DNA of 64,000 bases from Microdochium bolleyi (lineage: Eukaryota; Ascomycota; Sordariomycetes; Xylariales; Microdochiaceae), in contig KQ964253.1 of assembly GCA_001566295.1 (NCBI GenBank), forward strand, positions 310,001 through 374,000. The letters run 5' to 3'. The translations under genes and the position numbers were made by a program. This document shows, piece by piece, positions 1 to 11,613 of the stretch. The notes below the pieces were generated by a model. It worked only from the letters and a program-made list of their open reading frames with translations, was not told the origin of the DNA and did not search any database. Every line of letters begins with the position of its first letter. Position 1 is the first letter of the stretch.

Positions 1-1356
1 GTCGTCGACGGCGAGGTCTACGACATGACGGCCTTTGCACCGGAGCATCCCGGCGGCCCCGACATCATCCTCCAGCATGCCGGCCGTGATGCCACTGCGT
101 CCTACAGCTCCGTCCACGGGCCGTCCCTCATTCGCAAGGAGCTCGGCCAGGGCGCAGCCTTCATTGGCAATTTCGACCGTTCGACAATGCCCCAGGTCCA
201 GCAGCAGCAGCAGCCCAACAGCGCTGCGGGCCAGACGAATACGACGGGCAAGCCCGACCTTGACGAGCTGATCAACCTCGACGACTTCGAGAAAGCCGCC
301 TCGACGTCATTCACGCCAAAGGCATGGGCGTACATCTACGGCGCCTCCAACGACAACATCACCCGCGACGCCAACCAGGCCCTGCTGCGCCGCATATGGC
401 TGCGGCCCGCCGTGATGCGCGACGTGCGCAACGAGCGCATCGACACGAGCACCACACTCTTCGGGTGCAGGCTCAGCATGCCCGTGTACATGTCGCCCAC
501 GGGCGCGGTCAAGATGGCCGGCGGCGAGGGCGAGCTGGACCAGGCCCGTGCGGCCGACAAGGTCGGCATCATCCAGTGCTTCGCCACGCCGAGCTCGTAC
601 CCGCACGACGAGATCCTCGAGGCCACGCCCAGCCGGGCGTTCCTCCAGCTGTACGTGGACAAGAACAGGAAAAAGTCGGAGGAGGCGGTGCAGCGGGCCG
701 AGGCGTCGGGCAAGGTCAAGGCCCTGTTCGTGACGGTGGACTGTCCCGTCATCTCGAAGCGGGAGGCGGACGAGCGGGTCACCGACGGCACCGGCGCGAA
801 GCGGGACAAGAAAGGGGCCGGCGTCGTGAGGCAGACGAGCTCCTTCATCGATGCCAGCCTCTCGTGGGACGACGTCAAGTGGCTGCGGCGGACGACCAAG
901 CTGCCCATCGTCATCAAGGGCATCCAGCGCTGGGAGGACGCCGTGGAGGCGATGAGGAGGGGGGTCGACGGCATCGTCATCAGCAACCACGGCGGCCGCG
1001 CGGCCGACACCGCTCCGCCCTCGATCGTGGCCCTGCTGGAGCTGCGCAGGCACTGCCCGCAGGTGTTCGACCACATGAAGGTGCTGGTCGACGGCGGCTT
1101 CCGCCGGGGCTCCGACGTGCTCAAGGCGCTCTGCCTAGGCGCATCGGCCGTGGGCATGGGACGGCCGTTCATGTATGCCGTCAACTATGGGCAGGAGGGC
1201 GTCGAGGCCCTCGCTGGTATCCTGCACGATGAGATCAAGACGGCCATGCAGCTGTGTGGCATGACGGAGCTCGTCAAGGAGGCGGGGCCGACCTGGGTGA
1301 ATACGGCCGAGGTGGACCATCTGATCTATAACGGAGCCAGCAAGGCCAAGCTGTAG
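1..1356 (+). CDS. Cytochrome b5 / FMN-dependent alpha-hydroxyacid dehydrogenase (flavocytochrome b2-like), 5' truncated
   Basis: The frame is open from base 1, so the start codon lies outside the window. The N-terminal part is a cytochrome b5 domain with the heme-ligand motif HPGG and a second axial His in SSVHG. A Gln-rich linker follows, then a complete FMN_dh barrel. Visible active-site elements are YIYGAS (substrate Tyr region), QLYVDK, TVDCPVISKREAD (the Asp of the family) and SNHGGR (catalytic His and FMN-phosphate Arg). Proteins of this architecture oxidise L-lactate or related 2-hydroxy acids and pass electrons through heme to cytochrome c. The usual HGGRQLD is HGGRAAD here, so the substrate may not be lactate. 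The gene is convergent with the aldehyde dehydrogenase at 1661-3176. A mitochondrial presequence cannot be judged because the N-terminus is missing. Confidence 0.9.
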   Translation, partial: VVDGEVYDMTAFAPEHPGGPDIILQHAGRDATASYSSVHGPSLIRKELGQGAAFIGNFDRSTMPQVQQQQQPNSAAGQTNTTGKPDLDELINLDDFEKAASTSFTPKAWAYIYGASNDNITRDANQALLRRIWLRPAVMRDVRNERIDTSTTLFGCRLSMPVYMSPTGAVKMAGGEGELDQARAADKVGIIQCFATPSSYPHDEILEATPSRAFLQLYVDKNRKKSEEAVQRAEASGKVKALFVTVDCPVISKREADERVTDGTGAKRDKKGAGVVRQTSSFIDASLSWDDVKWLRRTTKLPIVIKGIQRWEDAVEAMRRGVDGIVISNHGGRAADTAPPSIVALLELRRHCPQVFDHMKVLVDGGFRRGSDVLKALCLGASAVGMGRPFMYAVNYGQEGVEALAGILHDEIKTAMQLCGMTELVKEAGPTWVNTAEVDHLIYNGASKAKL

Positions 1357-1660
1357 ATCGATGCCACTCAATAGGGGCCATATGTGCTTTAGGGAGGGTG
1401 CAAGGCGTTATCGCAGATTGAAAAAACAACTAGTTACTTAGTATGAAGTCGCAATATACATACATCAGCGTATCCTGAGAGGTTTACTCGCCACCAAATA
1501 ATCACACCACAATCTCTAGGGCTTTGGCGGTCATAGCCAAGTACTGCATTTGATCAGTCATTTCACTCAAGATGTGACATGATGCATAAGTCAACCTTGC
1601 ATGTGATAGATGCAACGATTGGAAAGTAAATCGGGATTGCATTTCACCACCTGAACTACG
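1357..1660. other. Intergenic, convergent 3' ends
   Basis: This is a 300-base AT-richer gap between two convergent genes, presumably their 3' UTRs. I see no coding or RNA structure in it. Confidence 0.5.
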
Positions 1661-3176
1661 CTACTCCATCCAAGTCACAGTCTTGCAGTACAGGAACTCC
1701 TCCAAGCCCTGGTACCCATTGAACCGCCCGAAGCCACTGCTCTTGACTCCGCCGTGTGGCAGCGCGAACTCGTCGTGCACCGTCATCGAGTTGATGTGCA
1801 CGGCGCCCGAGTCGAGCCTGTCGGCGACGCGGAACGCGGCGCCCAGGTTCTCGCTGAAGACGCCCGCCGAGAGGCCGTAGTCGGTGTTGTTGGCCAGCGC
1901 GATCGCGTCGTCCTCCTTATCGTACGTGAAGAACGACACGCTCGGGCCGAACGACTCGGTCAGGTACAGCTTCGAGCTGGCGTCGAGCCCCGCGAGAATC
2001 GTGGGCCGCATCTTGGTCTCGTAGCCCAGGTCCTCCCCCGTCGAGTCTGGGTTCACGATGGCGCCGCCGTGCGAGACGGCGTCCTCGATGAGTCCCCGAT
2101 TGCGCCGGGCAGACGCGGCTGTGATGATGACCGGGATGGTCTCCTTGGTGCCGAAGATACGGCTGACCTGTTCCTTGAGCTTCTCCTGGAACTTGTCGGC
2201 GATCGAGGAGTGCACGATGATGCGTTCGGTCGACATGCAGATTTGACCGGCCTGGCAGCTGTTGTTAGCGATAAAGTATAGTCATAACCGTGGGGGTGCA
2301 AATACTCACATTCATGAATGCACCCATCACACACTGCAGCGAGGCCTTTTCGATGTCTGCATCTGCCAATACCACAACGCTGGCCTTGCCGCCGAGCTCC
2401 ATGAGCGAAGGCTTGAGGTACTTGCCCGACAGCGAGGCAATGATGCTCCCGACCGCCGAGCTGCCCGTGAAGTTGGTCTTCTTGACCTCTGGCGCCGCAA
2501 TCAGCGCCTCGGTCACGGCCGCCGCGTCAGCCGGCCGGTGCAGGATCAGGTTCAGGCAGCCCGTCGGCAGGCCCGCCTCGCGGAACACATCGACAATCGC
2601 CCAGTAGCACCGCGGTGAGAACTCGGGCCCCTTGAGGATCGCCGTGTTGCCCGTGGCCAGGGCGAAGGTGATGGAGCGCAGGCCCAGGTGGTACGGCGCG
2701 TTCCACGGCGCGATGCCTAGGACCACGCCGTACGGCTGCTTATAGATGATTGCTTTCATGCCGGGGTGGTTGGACTCTGGCACGGAGCCCGTCACGGCGC
2801 CCGCAATTCGGCCCGCCGTGTCGCGCAGACCCTCGATCGAGAGGCCCAGGATGAACTCCTGGTAGGCCTTGTCCGCGCCGATCTCGAGGTGCATGTATCC
2901 GCCGAGCTCCTCCTTGCGCCTCTCAATGATGTCGGCAGCCCGCAGGAAGAGGTCGCGCCGCTCGGAGGGCTTGGTCTTGGACCACGCCGGAAACGCGGCG
3001 TGGGCGGCGGCCACGGCGTCAAGGGCGTCCTGCTTCGAGGCGCCGGAGCATGTCCATATCTCCTTGCCGTCGAGCGGGCTGATGACGGGGAATGTCGTGC
3101 TCGTCCTGATTTCTTTGTCGTTGATGATCAGCGGGACCGTGTAAGGCGACCCGTTCTCGGTGGTGAGGCTCCCCAT
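1661..3176 (-). CDS. NAD(P)-dependent aldehyde dehydrogenase (salicylaldehyde/vanillin dehydrogenase-like)
   Basis: Two exons, complement of 1661-2251 and 2310-3176, with one 58-bp intron (GTGAGT...CAG). The product has 485 residues, normal for the family. Splicing restores the catalytic motif GQIC, with the nucleophile Cys at about residue 294; without splicing the frame stops just before it. The general base lies in MELGGK (Glu at about 260), and the Rossmann region carries GIAPWNAPYHL. It oxidises an aldehyde to the acid in the cytosol; there is no signal or mitochondrial sequence. The best resemblance from memory is to salicylaldehyde/vanillin dehydrogenases that act on aromatic aldehydes, but the substrate cannot be fixed from sequence. 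The start ATG at 3176 opens the first conserved segment. Confidence 0.92.
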
Positions 3177-4562
3177 GGCGGCTAGCGTAGACGGTATGGC
3201 TGCACAGTTTTGGTTGTAATTCAGAAGCTGACGTAGTGCCCGGTCTCGATCCTCAACTGCAGAAATGGCAGGCTTGCTCGCAGCATCTCCTCATCTCCAG
3301 TATCATTTTCTACTGTCCTGCATGCGGCTGCATCCCCGCGTCGCGTTGTCGGCACTATACTGAGCCGGGGCAGAGCCGGGCCGCCTGGCACGTCCAAGCA
3401 GGGGATGTGCCGGAATGGCGGGGCGGGAGCCGTTCCGGTGCCAGTTCCGACCCAGACCCGGACCTTTTTCGCCACACGGCGGCGTCGTGAGGGGTTCGCA
3501 ACAGGCCGGGTTTCACGATTGGTCAGCCGGAGTTTCGGGGCTCTGTCTCTTGGTTGGCAACGGACTTCTATGGCAAGACTCTGTTCGGGGGGAGATCGTG
3601 CTTTACCCCCCGAGCGCATTACTGGCTCGACCTTGGTGTGGCTAAACGTGGTTCTCTTTTGTGGTAGCCAACGAAAGAAACCAAAAGGGGTGTGGGATGA
3701 GGGCAGAGGGGCCCCTCTTGGCGTGGATGGAATCCCTCTTCAACGGTGCGTATACTCTATTGTCTCAGACACGGCTTTCTCCTGCCGCAGTTTCACTCGC
3801 ACATGGCCCGTGTAAACCAGCCCACATCATACGATTACCATGTCGCAGTCTCCTGAGACTGAGTCGTGCAATTGAGAGAAGGGTTGCAGACTGTACCTTG
3901 GGTTATAGTTACATAATGAGTCCGTACGCTGCATTGATCTACCCTAGGGTACTTGACCGACCCAGTTTCGCCGGCTTTCACTAAATGAATGGTCGGAGAT
4001 GACAAGAGTCAAACCAAGCAGGTCATGATGTTGATTGATAAAAGAGAGAGATCTGTCTCATACTGCTGGAAGCCACAATGTCTATTTGCACATGTTCCCC
4101 TGAGTTGGTCAGCGAGCCATGGTGTTGAACTTGATCAACCAGTGCAATGCTGCATCGGCTTGCTCCTGAATGCCCGCATATCCGCCGTCGATACAAACTC
4201 TTTGGTCGACGGGGGTGCGGCTGACCCTCATGATCGACTCGCCAGGGCTCGGGATGATTAACCGTTGGACGCATTGCATGCGCAGCAACTTGAATTCGCT
4301 TGCTCAAAATGTACTGCACAGGGAGAGGGCGCGACCTAGTAATCTCCTCATTCTGCCGGGATCCACATTCAGCCCAGAAAGGCAGCTGAAGTGTCAGCAT
4401 CCTCGCTTTCACGATGAAAAATACTCTTACCTTCCGGACCAATAGTGACTCACGCCGAGACGTGCGGGGCTATTCTCACCACCGTCATCAAAGTGCAAGA
4501 TGCAAATCCTGGGGAATCGCATCATACCCTATATATCGGCCAGCCACCATGATCCATGAGTC
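3177..4562. other. Intergenic, 1.4 kb, no gene recognised
   Basis: This contains the promoter side of the aldehyde dehydrogenase (minus strand) and of the metallo-hydrolase (plus strand), so it is a divergent upstream region. Several open frames of 80-140 codons occur on both strands, but none shows a domain, a coherent start or splice support. No tRNA or repeat was seen. Confidence 0.5.
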
Positions 4563-5745
4563 GTGTCGATCATCGCCGATATCACACAACTGCCCAGCAT
4601 GTGCCCTATACCTCAGCCACGCAGCGCCGCCACCTTGCCCCGAGGCGAGGAGCCCCAGAAGGACCGGAGTGTGAGCTGCTTCACCTCCCAGCGCGTCAAC
4701 GACTCGACCTTTGTCATCATCGAGGAGGACAAGTGGTACGAGATCCCCTACATCTACGTCAAGGTGTACCCGTCGTTGCTCGTGCTCGTGGACACGGGTT
4801 GCGGTGGCGCGGCGAAGAACCCGGCCGCCGGGCTCACGTCGCTGCGCGAATACATCGAGACGGTGTCGCTGCGCGAGAACGGCGATGAGCCGCTCAACCG
4901 GGGAGGCGCGAAGGAGTATGTGATCATCTGCACGCATTGCCATTTCGACCATATCGGTATGTGTCTCCTTCCCACACGACATGATTTGCAACCATCTCTG
5001 ACCCGAAGCAGGCGGCATTGCCCAGTTCCCCGACGCCACGATCTGGGCCGGCTCGCACGACAAGTCCTTCCTGGACAAGGCCGTCCTTGACACCACGTCT
5101 ATCTGCCGATTCTTCGACATGCCGACACCTGAGTACGCCGTCACGCATTGGGCCAGCGACGGGCAGGAGGTGGAGTCGCGGCATGGGGACGGGCTGGGCC
5201 TCTTTGTCCACCACACCCCGGGTCACACGCCCGACGAGATCGCCATCTGGGATCCCGCGGAGAGGGTGCTGTTCATGGGCGACACGCTGTACGAGCGGAT
5301 ACCGATTGTTTTCCCTTTCGAGGGCGACATCAAGGCCTATTTCGGGACGCTGGATAAAGTGAGGGCCTTGGTGGAAGGGTGGAATGCGGAAGCAGGTATG
5401 TGCTGTGTTTTACTGTGACCCGAGGGCTTCTGGTTGAGTTGCATTACTGACGAGGTGAGCCCAGGCGAGGATGCAGCGAGGAGAGTCACGATGGCCTGCG
5501 GGCATGCCACGAGCGCCGGGGATGCTGTGAAACTCCTGGACGACGTCGACTCGTTCCTGTGTCGCCTGCTGCTGGGCGAGATCGTGGGCAGACCGATAGG
5601 CGAGGAGTTCCGCGGCGAGCCTCTAATCGCGTTTCGTGAAGAGGGCAACGTGATCAACATGCTGGCGGCGGAGAAGGTGTTTGCAGAGTTCCGCAAGGAT
5701 GAGGAGGCTATGGGCAGGATGCGTGAGAGGAAACATCTGAGATGA
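4563..5745 (+). CDS. Metallo-beta-lactamase-fold hydrolase (AttM/quorum-quenching lactonase-like)
   Basis: Three exons, 4563-4956, 5012-5395 and 5465-5745, with introns of 55 and 69 bp. The product is 352 residues. The zinc-binding signature HxHxDH is HCHFDH at residues 125-130. Further metal ligands are in HTPGHTPDE and GDTLYERIP, and VDTGCGG precedes the metal motif, as in this superfamily. The first intron cuts directly after the HxHxDH motif. The sequence suits a small cytosolic hydrolase of lactone or ester substrates; exact chemistry is unknown. A second in-frame ATG at 4599 could be the true start, because the first 12 residues show no conserved feature. Confidence 0.85.
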
Positions 5746-6149
5746 GTAAGAGATGGTGTGTGTCGACATGTTCGGTACGTCGCGGCGTGAACCTACGTTT
5801 TCGGATCATTGAATCTGACGAAGGTCTCATCCCGCGTATTAGGCATGCCCCACGGCTGCATGTGCTATGGGAAGCAAACAAGCGACATTGTACGGAGAAA
5901 AGCCATGTCTCAGTCACGAGCGGCACGCGCTGAGTGAGGACGAGTATGTAGAGCTGTCAAACAAAGTGAGCTGCATCGTTTCCTTCATCACTTCAATCAG
6001 CGACTCACAGCATAGGAGAGTCCAAAGGGCTCCGGTTGAGATGTCTACTGCACTAGCACGACGTTTTTAATTGCTGTGTATTCTGAGATGCGAGGCCTGG
6101 TGATAGGCATACGTCTGCGTGCGTAGGGCAGACACTCCCGTCACGACCT
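5746..6149. other. Intergenic, 0.4 kb, convergent 3' ends
   Basis: This lies between the 3' ends of the metallo-hydrolase and the rhodopsin-domain gene. Nothing beyond likely 3' UTR was seen. Confidence 0.5.
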
Positions 6150-7717
6150 TCAATCGCCTCGCCGACTCTGGTAGGAGATAATCGTCGCCCTTGTCTTCAC
6201 AATCTCCTCCGGCCCCGGCTCCACGATTGCCTTTGTCGAGTCCGCATCATTCCCACCGGCATCAGACACATCTCCCGACAAAGACTTCTCGGTCACCCCC
6301 TTGGCACCTTTGTCACCATGGCATTTGCACGGCCCGCCCTCGACGTCGACAAGCGTGGTCAGGGGGTACATGCCGTTGTCGTCGAAGCGCTCGTACTTGT
6401 CGCGTCGCGCGGCCGCCCTTCTAGAGCCGTCAGCGCCGCTGCCGCCGCCGCTGCCGCCGAAGGTCACGATGTCAGGTTGATTTGACATCGAGTGCCGGTT
6501 TGCGGGGCTATTGCCGCTGCCGCTGCGGAGCAGATTCGGTGCCACGTGCGAGAGGAAGATGTTGATGGTGATAATGCAGCCGCAGATGATGGAGAGGTTG
6601 GCCTCGGCGAATCTGCGGAGAGGAGCGTTCGTTAGCAGTGCTCCTGCGTTGTATTTCAAGGAGTGGTTCAGAGACTTACATCCACAGCAGGACGACACCG
6701 CCGCCCCAAGACTGGTCGACCAGCCCCATCGACTCGATGAGTGCCTTCAGGCGCATGATCGATGTCACGACGGTCCTGTGCGACAATGGGTCAGTTCTGA
6801 GGATAGTTGGCGAAGCGAGCAAGCACATCCGTTGACACGTACAGTATTCCCACGCTGAACAGTGCAGCCAGGCCCATCTTCTGCCTCCTCGGCATCTGTA
6901 GCCTCCACACGAGCGGCATGGGGACGGCGAGCACGAGCACGTCGGTTGCGGCGCCCAGGATCGCCGTGGCCTTGTAGATCGCGGGCCGGTCCATGCACGT
7001 GAAGTCCGTGATGGTCAGGTCCCACGCGGCGGCCACCGGGCTGCAAGGGAAGATGGTGACGAACTGCAGGATGACATTGGACGCGACGACGACGAACATG
7101 GTGAACCAGACCGGGTACCTGAACCACAGCTCGGGCGTGAGCCGGTTGTAGACGAGCAGTAGGGACATCTTGGTGCCGCACTGCACCGGGTTGTACAGCA
7201 CCGGCAGCTGGTACAGGGCCGTCAGGAACATGCCGAACTTCTGCAAGGGCATCTCCCAGACGTGCGTGCCCATGATGCCGCGGGCGAAGTCGCCTGTTGT
7301 TGGAGATGGAGTACGATATTTAGTTTCGCCATCAGGGCAAGGAGAGCGATATTCGTGCGGGGATGCGGGCCACTTACGTACGATGAGCGTCTGCAGGATG
7401 ACAGAGAAGACCTAATGATTGGGAAACGACGTGTCAGAAGAATGGCGCAGGAGGCTCACGACGGCCCAGCAGCAATATCGTGCGAGACGTACATAAGCGA
7501 CACCAAGAAAGGCGTCTTCAAGGAAGACCTTTTTCTGGATGTAGATCCGGACGTAGACTCTCTGTAGGACCATCAGCAGGGCGAGCGCGTTACCAATGCC
7601 GAAGAGCAGGTACGCCTCGGTGACGCTGTTGCGCTGTGGGTTGTCGAAGTCCACTACATATCCTGGTGGAGGAGGCATGGCGACCGGGACGTCGCCGACG
7701 AAGAAGGGAACCGACAT
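6150..7717 (-). CDS. Fungal rhodopsin-domain (PTH11-like) integral membrane protein
   Basis: Five exons on the complement: 6150-6612, 6680-6775, 6843-7293, 7378-7411 and 7493-7717. The product has 422 residues. It has about seven hydrophobic segments: the first around residues 36-56, then a series through AVPMPLVWRLQMPRRQK, and the last in FAEANLSIICGCIITINIF. Conserved elements of the fungal rhodopsin-domain family (formerly DUF3328/SAT4-like) are GTHVWEMP, NPVQCGTKMSLLLVYNRL, FTCMDRPAIY and LPMP-type loops. The cytosolic tail is long, charged and Gly/Ser-rich. Such proteins are predicted plasma-membrane receptors; ligands are mostly unknown. Exon 2 is only 34 bp. I chose ATG 7717 because the upstream in-frame extension is unlike any family member. 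A related gene is at 23793-25252. Confidence 0.85.
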
Positions 7718-8899
7718 TGTGTTGAGTGACGAAAATGCTGTGATTCTTCTTAATGGAATGTAGGATGTGAGGGTGCTCGTCGAGGCGGAGATGGTATGTG
7801 AGCATTGATGGACGGTCTCATGGCAAGCTGCGGATGGGGACCGTAATTTCAAAGACAGCTTTGGATCTGGCGACAGGCGTGTACATTGCCCACTGTCTAT
7901 CGCGAGGGCCTCGATATTCGATGTTGTCTGGTGCTCTTCGGCTGGATGAATGGAAGAGATCAAGATGTGCTGTTGGTCCTCGGAAAATGTACCCCTTGCT
8001 GTGTTTTGCAAGGGGGGTTTTTGAGATGTGACAGTGATATCAGATCCCAGCACTGACAGCCAGGCAAGGCAAACAATCCGATCATGGGCCGCATGAGAGC
8101 ATCACACGTATCCTGTGCTATTCTTCTTTCCTGCAGCAGACGATCCCACAGCCTCAATAATAATCTCGCCTGTCTGCGACTCGTGGCAATATGATCGACA
8201 TCGCGTCAAGGGAATGGCTGGTGAAGCCGTCCAACACGAAAGGGGTTGCAGCTCTTTCTCTCCCCTTGAGACTTGTAGGGCAGGGCCATTGACAATGTTC
8301 TCTCGTGCAAGGGCTCCCCGTCACCACATCATCCCACGGAGTTGTTGGTCGTGCCCCTGTCCGTAGCAAACTTTATCCCTGTAGATTTCTCAGGACAAGC
8401 TTGGCCCGGAGGTCCAACAACTCCACACATCTCCAGGCTATGGATCCTGACTGGCTATGACTGTTGGCCGGGATGTTGAAAGCGGCAGGCGTTCCGCCCA
8501 TCAACCGGGCCCGGGACCGGCGGCGGCGAAGCCGGCCTGTGGAGCTGCGGCACAGTCCCTCGGATGTACAATACTGCGTATGCGTCCCTGTACAAGCCCG
8601 CATGATCCTTGGACACACGCCTTGACTATCATGCCATCCCCTCCTTGGACAGAAGAGTCCGAGGGGTAGCTCGTTGGGCAACCTTGCTTCAGAGTTCTTG
8701 GATCTGACAGTTGCGTGCAATCCGTGCCGAGCCTGCTGCTCTCCTTCCTCTCTCTGCAGGTGTTGGTCCCTCTTAATCCTACACTGCCACTGTGTCCTAA
8801 TTTTCATCTCATTTCCCCAGCACGGAGCGTGTCACTGGCTGCGTTTCAGATCATTTCCTTAAGCAACTACAGCAAGCTCACCGACGTGCTCAAGCAGCT
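7718..8899. other. Divergent intergenic region, 1.2 kb
   Basis: This is the shared upstream region of the rhodopsin-domain gene (minus) and the FAD oxidase (plus). A pyrimidine-rich stretch at 8740-8830 just before the oxidase start looks like a typical fungal 5' leader. No gene or repeat was recognised. Confidence 0.5.
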
Positions 8900-10428
8900 A
8901 TGGCAGCTGTCATCCCCAAGCTGATCACTCCGCAGGTCGAGGTCCTTCGACAATCAGGTATCGCGTCCAAGATCCTGGTGCCAACAGACCCTGACTATGC
9001 TGGCCGCCAGAGCTCCTACTGGTCCCTGAGCGCGAGCACGCAGCTGTCCCCGGCCGCCATCGCCCTGCCGCAGACGGCCCAGGAGGTCGCCTCCATCGTC
9101 AAGGCCCTCGTCGCTGCGGGCCAGCCCTTCGCCGTACGCAGCGGCGGCCACACGAACTGGGCCGGCTCCAACAACATCGACGGCGGCGTCACCATCGACC
9201 TCAGCCAAATCAGCCACGTCCGGGTCAGCGAGGACAAGGCGACCGTCGACATCGGCCCCGGGGGTAAGTGGCGCGACGTTTACGCACAGCTCGACACCCA
9301 TGGGCTCGCGGTCGCCGGCGGGCGCGAGGGCAACGTCGGTGTCGCAGGGCTGATTTTGGGCGGCGGCAACACCTTCTTCACGGCCCGCCGGGGGTTCGCG
9401 TGCGACAACGTCGTCGAGTACGAGGTCGTGCTGGCGAGCGGCGAAGTCGTCACGGCGAGCAGGGACGGCCGCTCCGACCTCTTCGTCGCGCTCAAGGGCG
9501 GCAGCAGCAACTTCGGCATCGTGACCAACTTCCGGATGACCGCGATCCCGTGCCCTAAGATCTGGGGTGGCATGAGCTTCCTGCCCAAGGCGACGACACC
9601 CACCGCGATCGACGCGCTGGTCAATTTCACCGCGGACATCGCCGGCGACGACGGGAGCAACCTCGTCTGCATCTTCACGTACATGCCCACCTTCAAGGAC
9701 GTCGTAGTTGCCACGCTGTATGCCAACGTCGACGGCGTTGAGGCCCCGCCCATCTACAAGAAGTGGCTCGAGATCCCGCGCGTCATGGACATGATCAAGA
9801 TGACGAGCATCAAGGACATGGCGTTCGAGTACAACATCCCCGGCGGGGGTTAGTAAGTTCAACTCTTGCCGACACTGCCTTCTCGGAGTGTGTCCTGATG
9901 CTAACGTTCAGCCCAAACAGCGTCCTCTGGTTCACAGCCAGCTTCCGGAACGACGCCACTATCGTGGCCAAGTCGTGCGAGCTGCACGATGCGCTCGTCG
10001 AGCAGCTCAAGGTCATCGACTCCGAGGGCGGCTTCACGACACAGTGCCTCTTCCAGCCCCTGCCCAGGCTCTTTGGCCAGCGCAGCGCCGAGGCCGGCGG
10101 CAACGTCATGGGCGTGGACCGCCAGCCGCATGACGGCCTGCTGTGGCTCGCGACCGTCAATATGCGGACGGTCGAGCACGAGGCCGCCGCCCGCCCGCTC
10201 GTGGAGAAGTGGGTGGCGGACACGAGGGAGTTTGCGGCGTCAAGCATGGAGGGGGGCTTGCTTCCGTGGACGTACCTCAACTACGCAGACCCGACGCAGG
10301 CCGTGCTGGCGAGCTATGGGGAGGAGAATGTCAAGAAGGTCAGGGACGCGGCAGCCAAGTATGACCCCGAGGGTGTGTTTCAGAAGCTATGCCCGGGCGG
10401 ATTCAAGATCTCGGAGGTCAAGGGTTGA
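8900..10428 (+). CDS. FAD-linked oxidoreductase, PCMH + BBE domains (6-hydroxynicotine oxidase / GOOX-like family)
   Basis: Two exons, 8900-9852 and 9921-10428, joined by a 68-bp intron (GTAAGT...AACAG); the product is 486 residues. The N-terminal PCMH FAD domain has RSGGH, whose His84 is the expected covalent 8-alpha-histidyl attachment site. The C-terminal BBE domain ends in YADP...YDPEGVFQ. The second covalent site of bicovalent members is normally a Cys before VGVxG. Here it reads GREGNVGVAG with no Cys, so a singly linked flavin is expected. No signal peptide is visible, unlike many secreted relatives. Such enzymes oxidise sugars, alkaloids or secondary-metabolite intermediates. An alternative acceptor 9 bases upstream (TTCAG at 9911) is also in frame and would add three residues. 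Confidence 0.9.
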
Positions 10429-11613
10429 AATGTGGCTGAGCAGCAGTGCCTTTCATGATGCATACACGAACGTACGATTACAGACATGCGAAGACAAGAC
10501 CTTATGACCGCCCTGCTCTTCCTGATCCTGCCTCAGCGACCATCAGAAGTTCAGTCTGATACTATTTGCTAGTTCCAGCGGATCGCAACCCGAGTACCGC
10601 TGCTTTCTGATGCTGGTTGCACATCCTCGTCCGGCCATTGAGTATATCTTGTGGAACATTGTTTCTCAGGCCACTTCACTCGGCATTCTCTCCGCTCTGA
10701 TGGTCAGTGTTGAGTCTCCAGGCACGAACAGTCACGCGCAGAAACACAAACCTCCAGCCACGTTCACCACGCCGTCCGTTAACTCGCACAAGTGACAGGT
10801 AGCAGAGATGCTCTGTCAGATAAGATTGCATCCTGCAAAACTCAACCACACCCAGACCACATCACCAACCATGGGGCCTCCCCCAAGCACGCACTTATCC
10901 CCCCACTGCGCAGGCCCTAACGACGCCCACAAGCCAGCAGTAGCACAACGACAACCCGCAGCAGCAGCAGTCATCCCTGCTAGTCTCCCTCCCGCCGCTT
11001 CAGGGCGGTGGGCGTACCCTGTGACAGAGCTCCTGGCGTGGCTCCAGAGCGCGCGCAGCGGCCTCGTGTGGCGCTGCGGATGGCGGTGGGAGGGTGGGAC
11101 CCGGGGGTTTGGGAGATCAGTTGATACGTGTAGGCCGATTTGTGGCATGGCGATGGTGTAAGAGGTCCTTTCTTGATTCTGGGACGGATGATCCTCGTCG
11201 ATAGTGGACAGCGCGGGCATCAAACCAAGAGCGGAGCACCACGGGAATCGACGGTGATATGCTCAGCACTACGTGGTGGTCGAGATATGGGAACGTGAAA
11301 ATGGACACGCATCCGTGTGGTGGTTGCAAAAATACTTCAACCATCGTTGAAATGAATGCCGACAATCGTTGTTTATCTTAGGCATAACTACTTCAAGGAA
11401 TTGGACCCGTGTCATTGAGTTGCGAGGCTTCTATATCTACTGAACTAGAACGAGTAATGACATGACGCGCAATGCTGAAATGCAAAAAACTGCCAAGACA
11501 CCGTTGCTATGCAATCTTGGGACAGCCTGCCCCCGAGCAGCCATCCACCTTCGCATGGCTCGACACCTGTCCTCTTCACCTTACTTCTTCCCGCTTAGCC
11601 CTTCAGGGCTTCC
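10429..11613. other. Intergenic, 1.2 kb, convergent 3' ends
   Basis: No supported gene. Open frames on both strands near 10810-11220 are Pro/Ala/Arg-rich, shadow each other and match no family I know. Confidence 0.5.
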
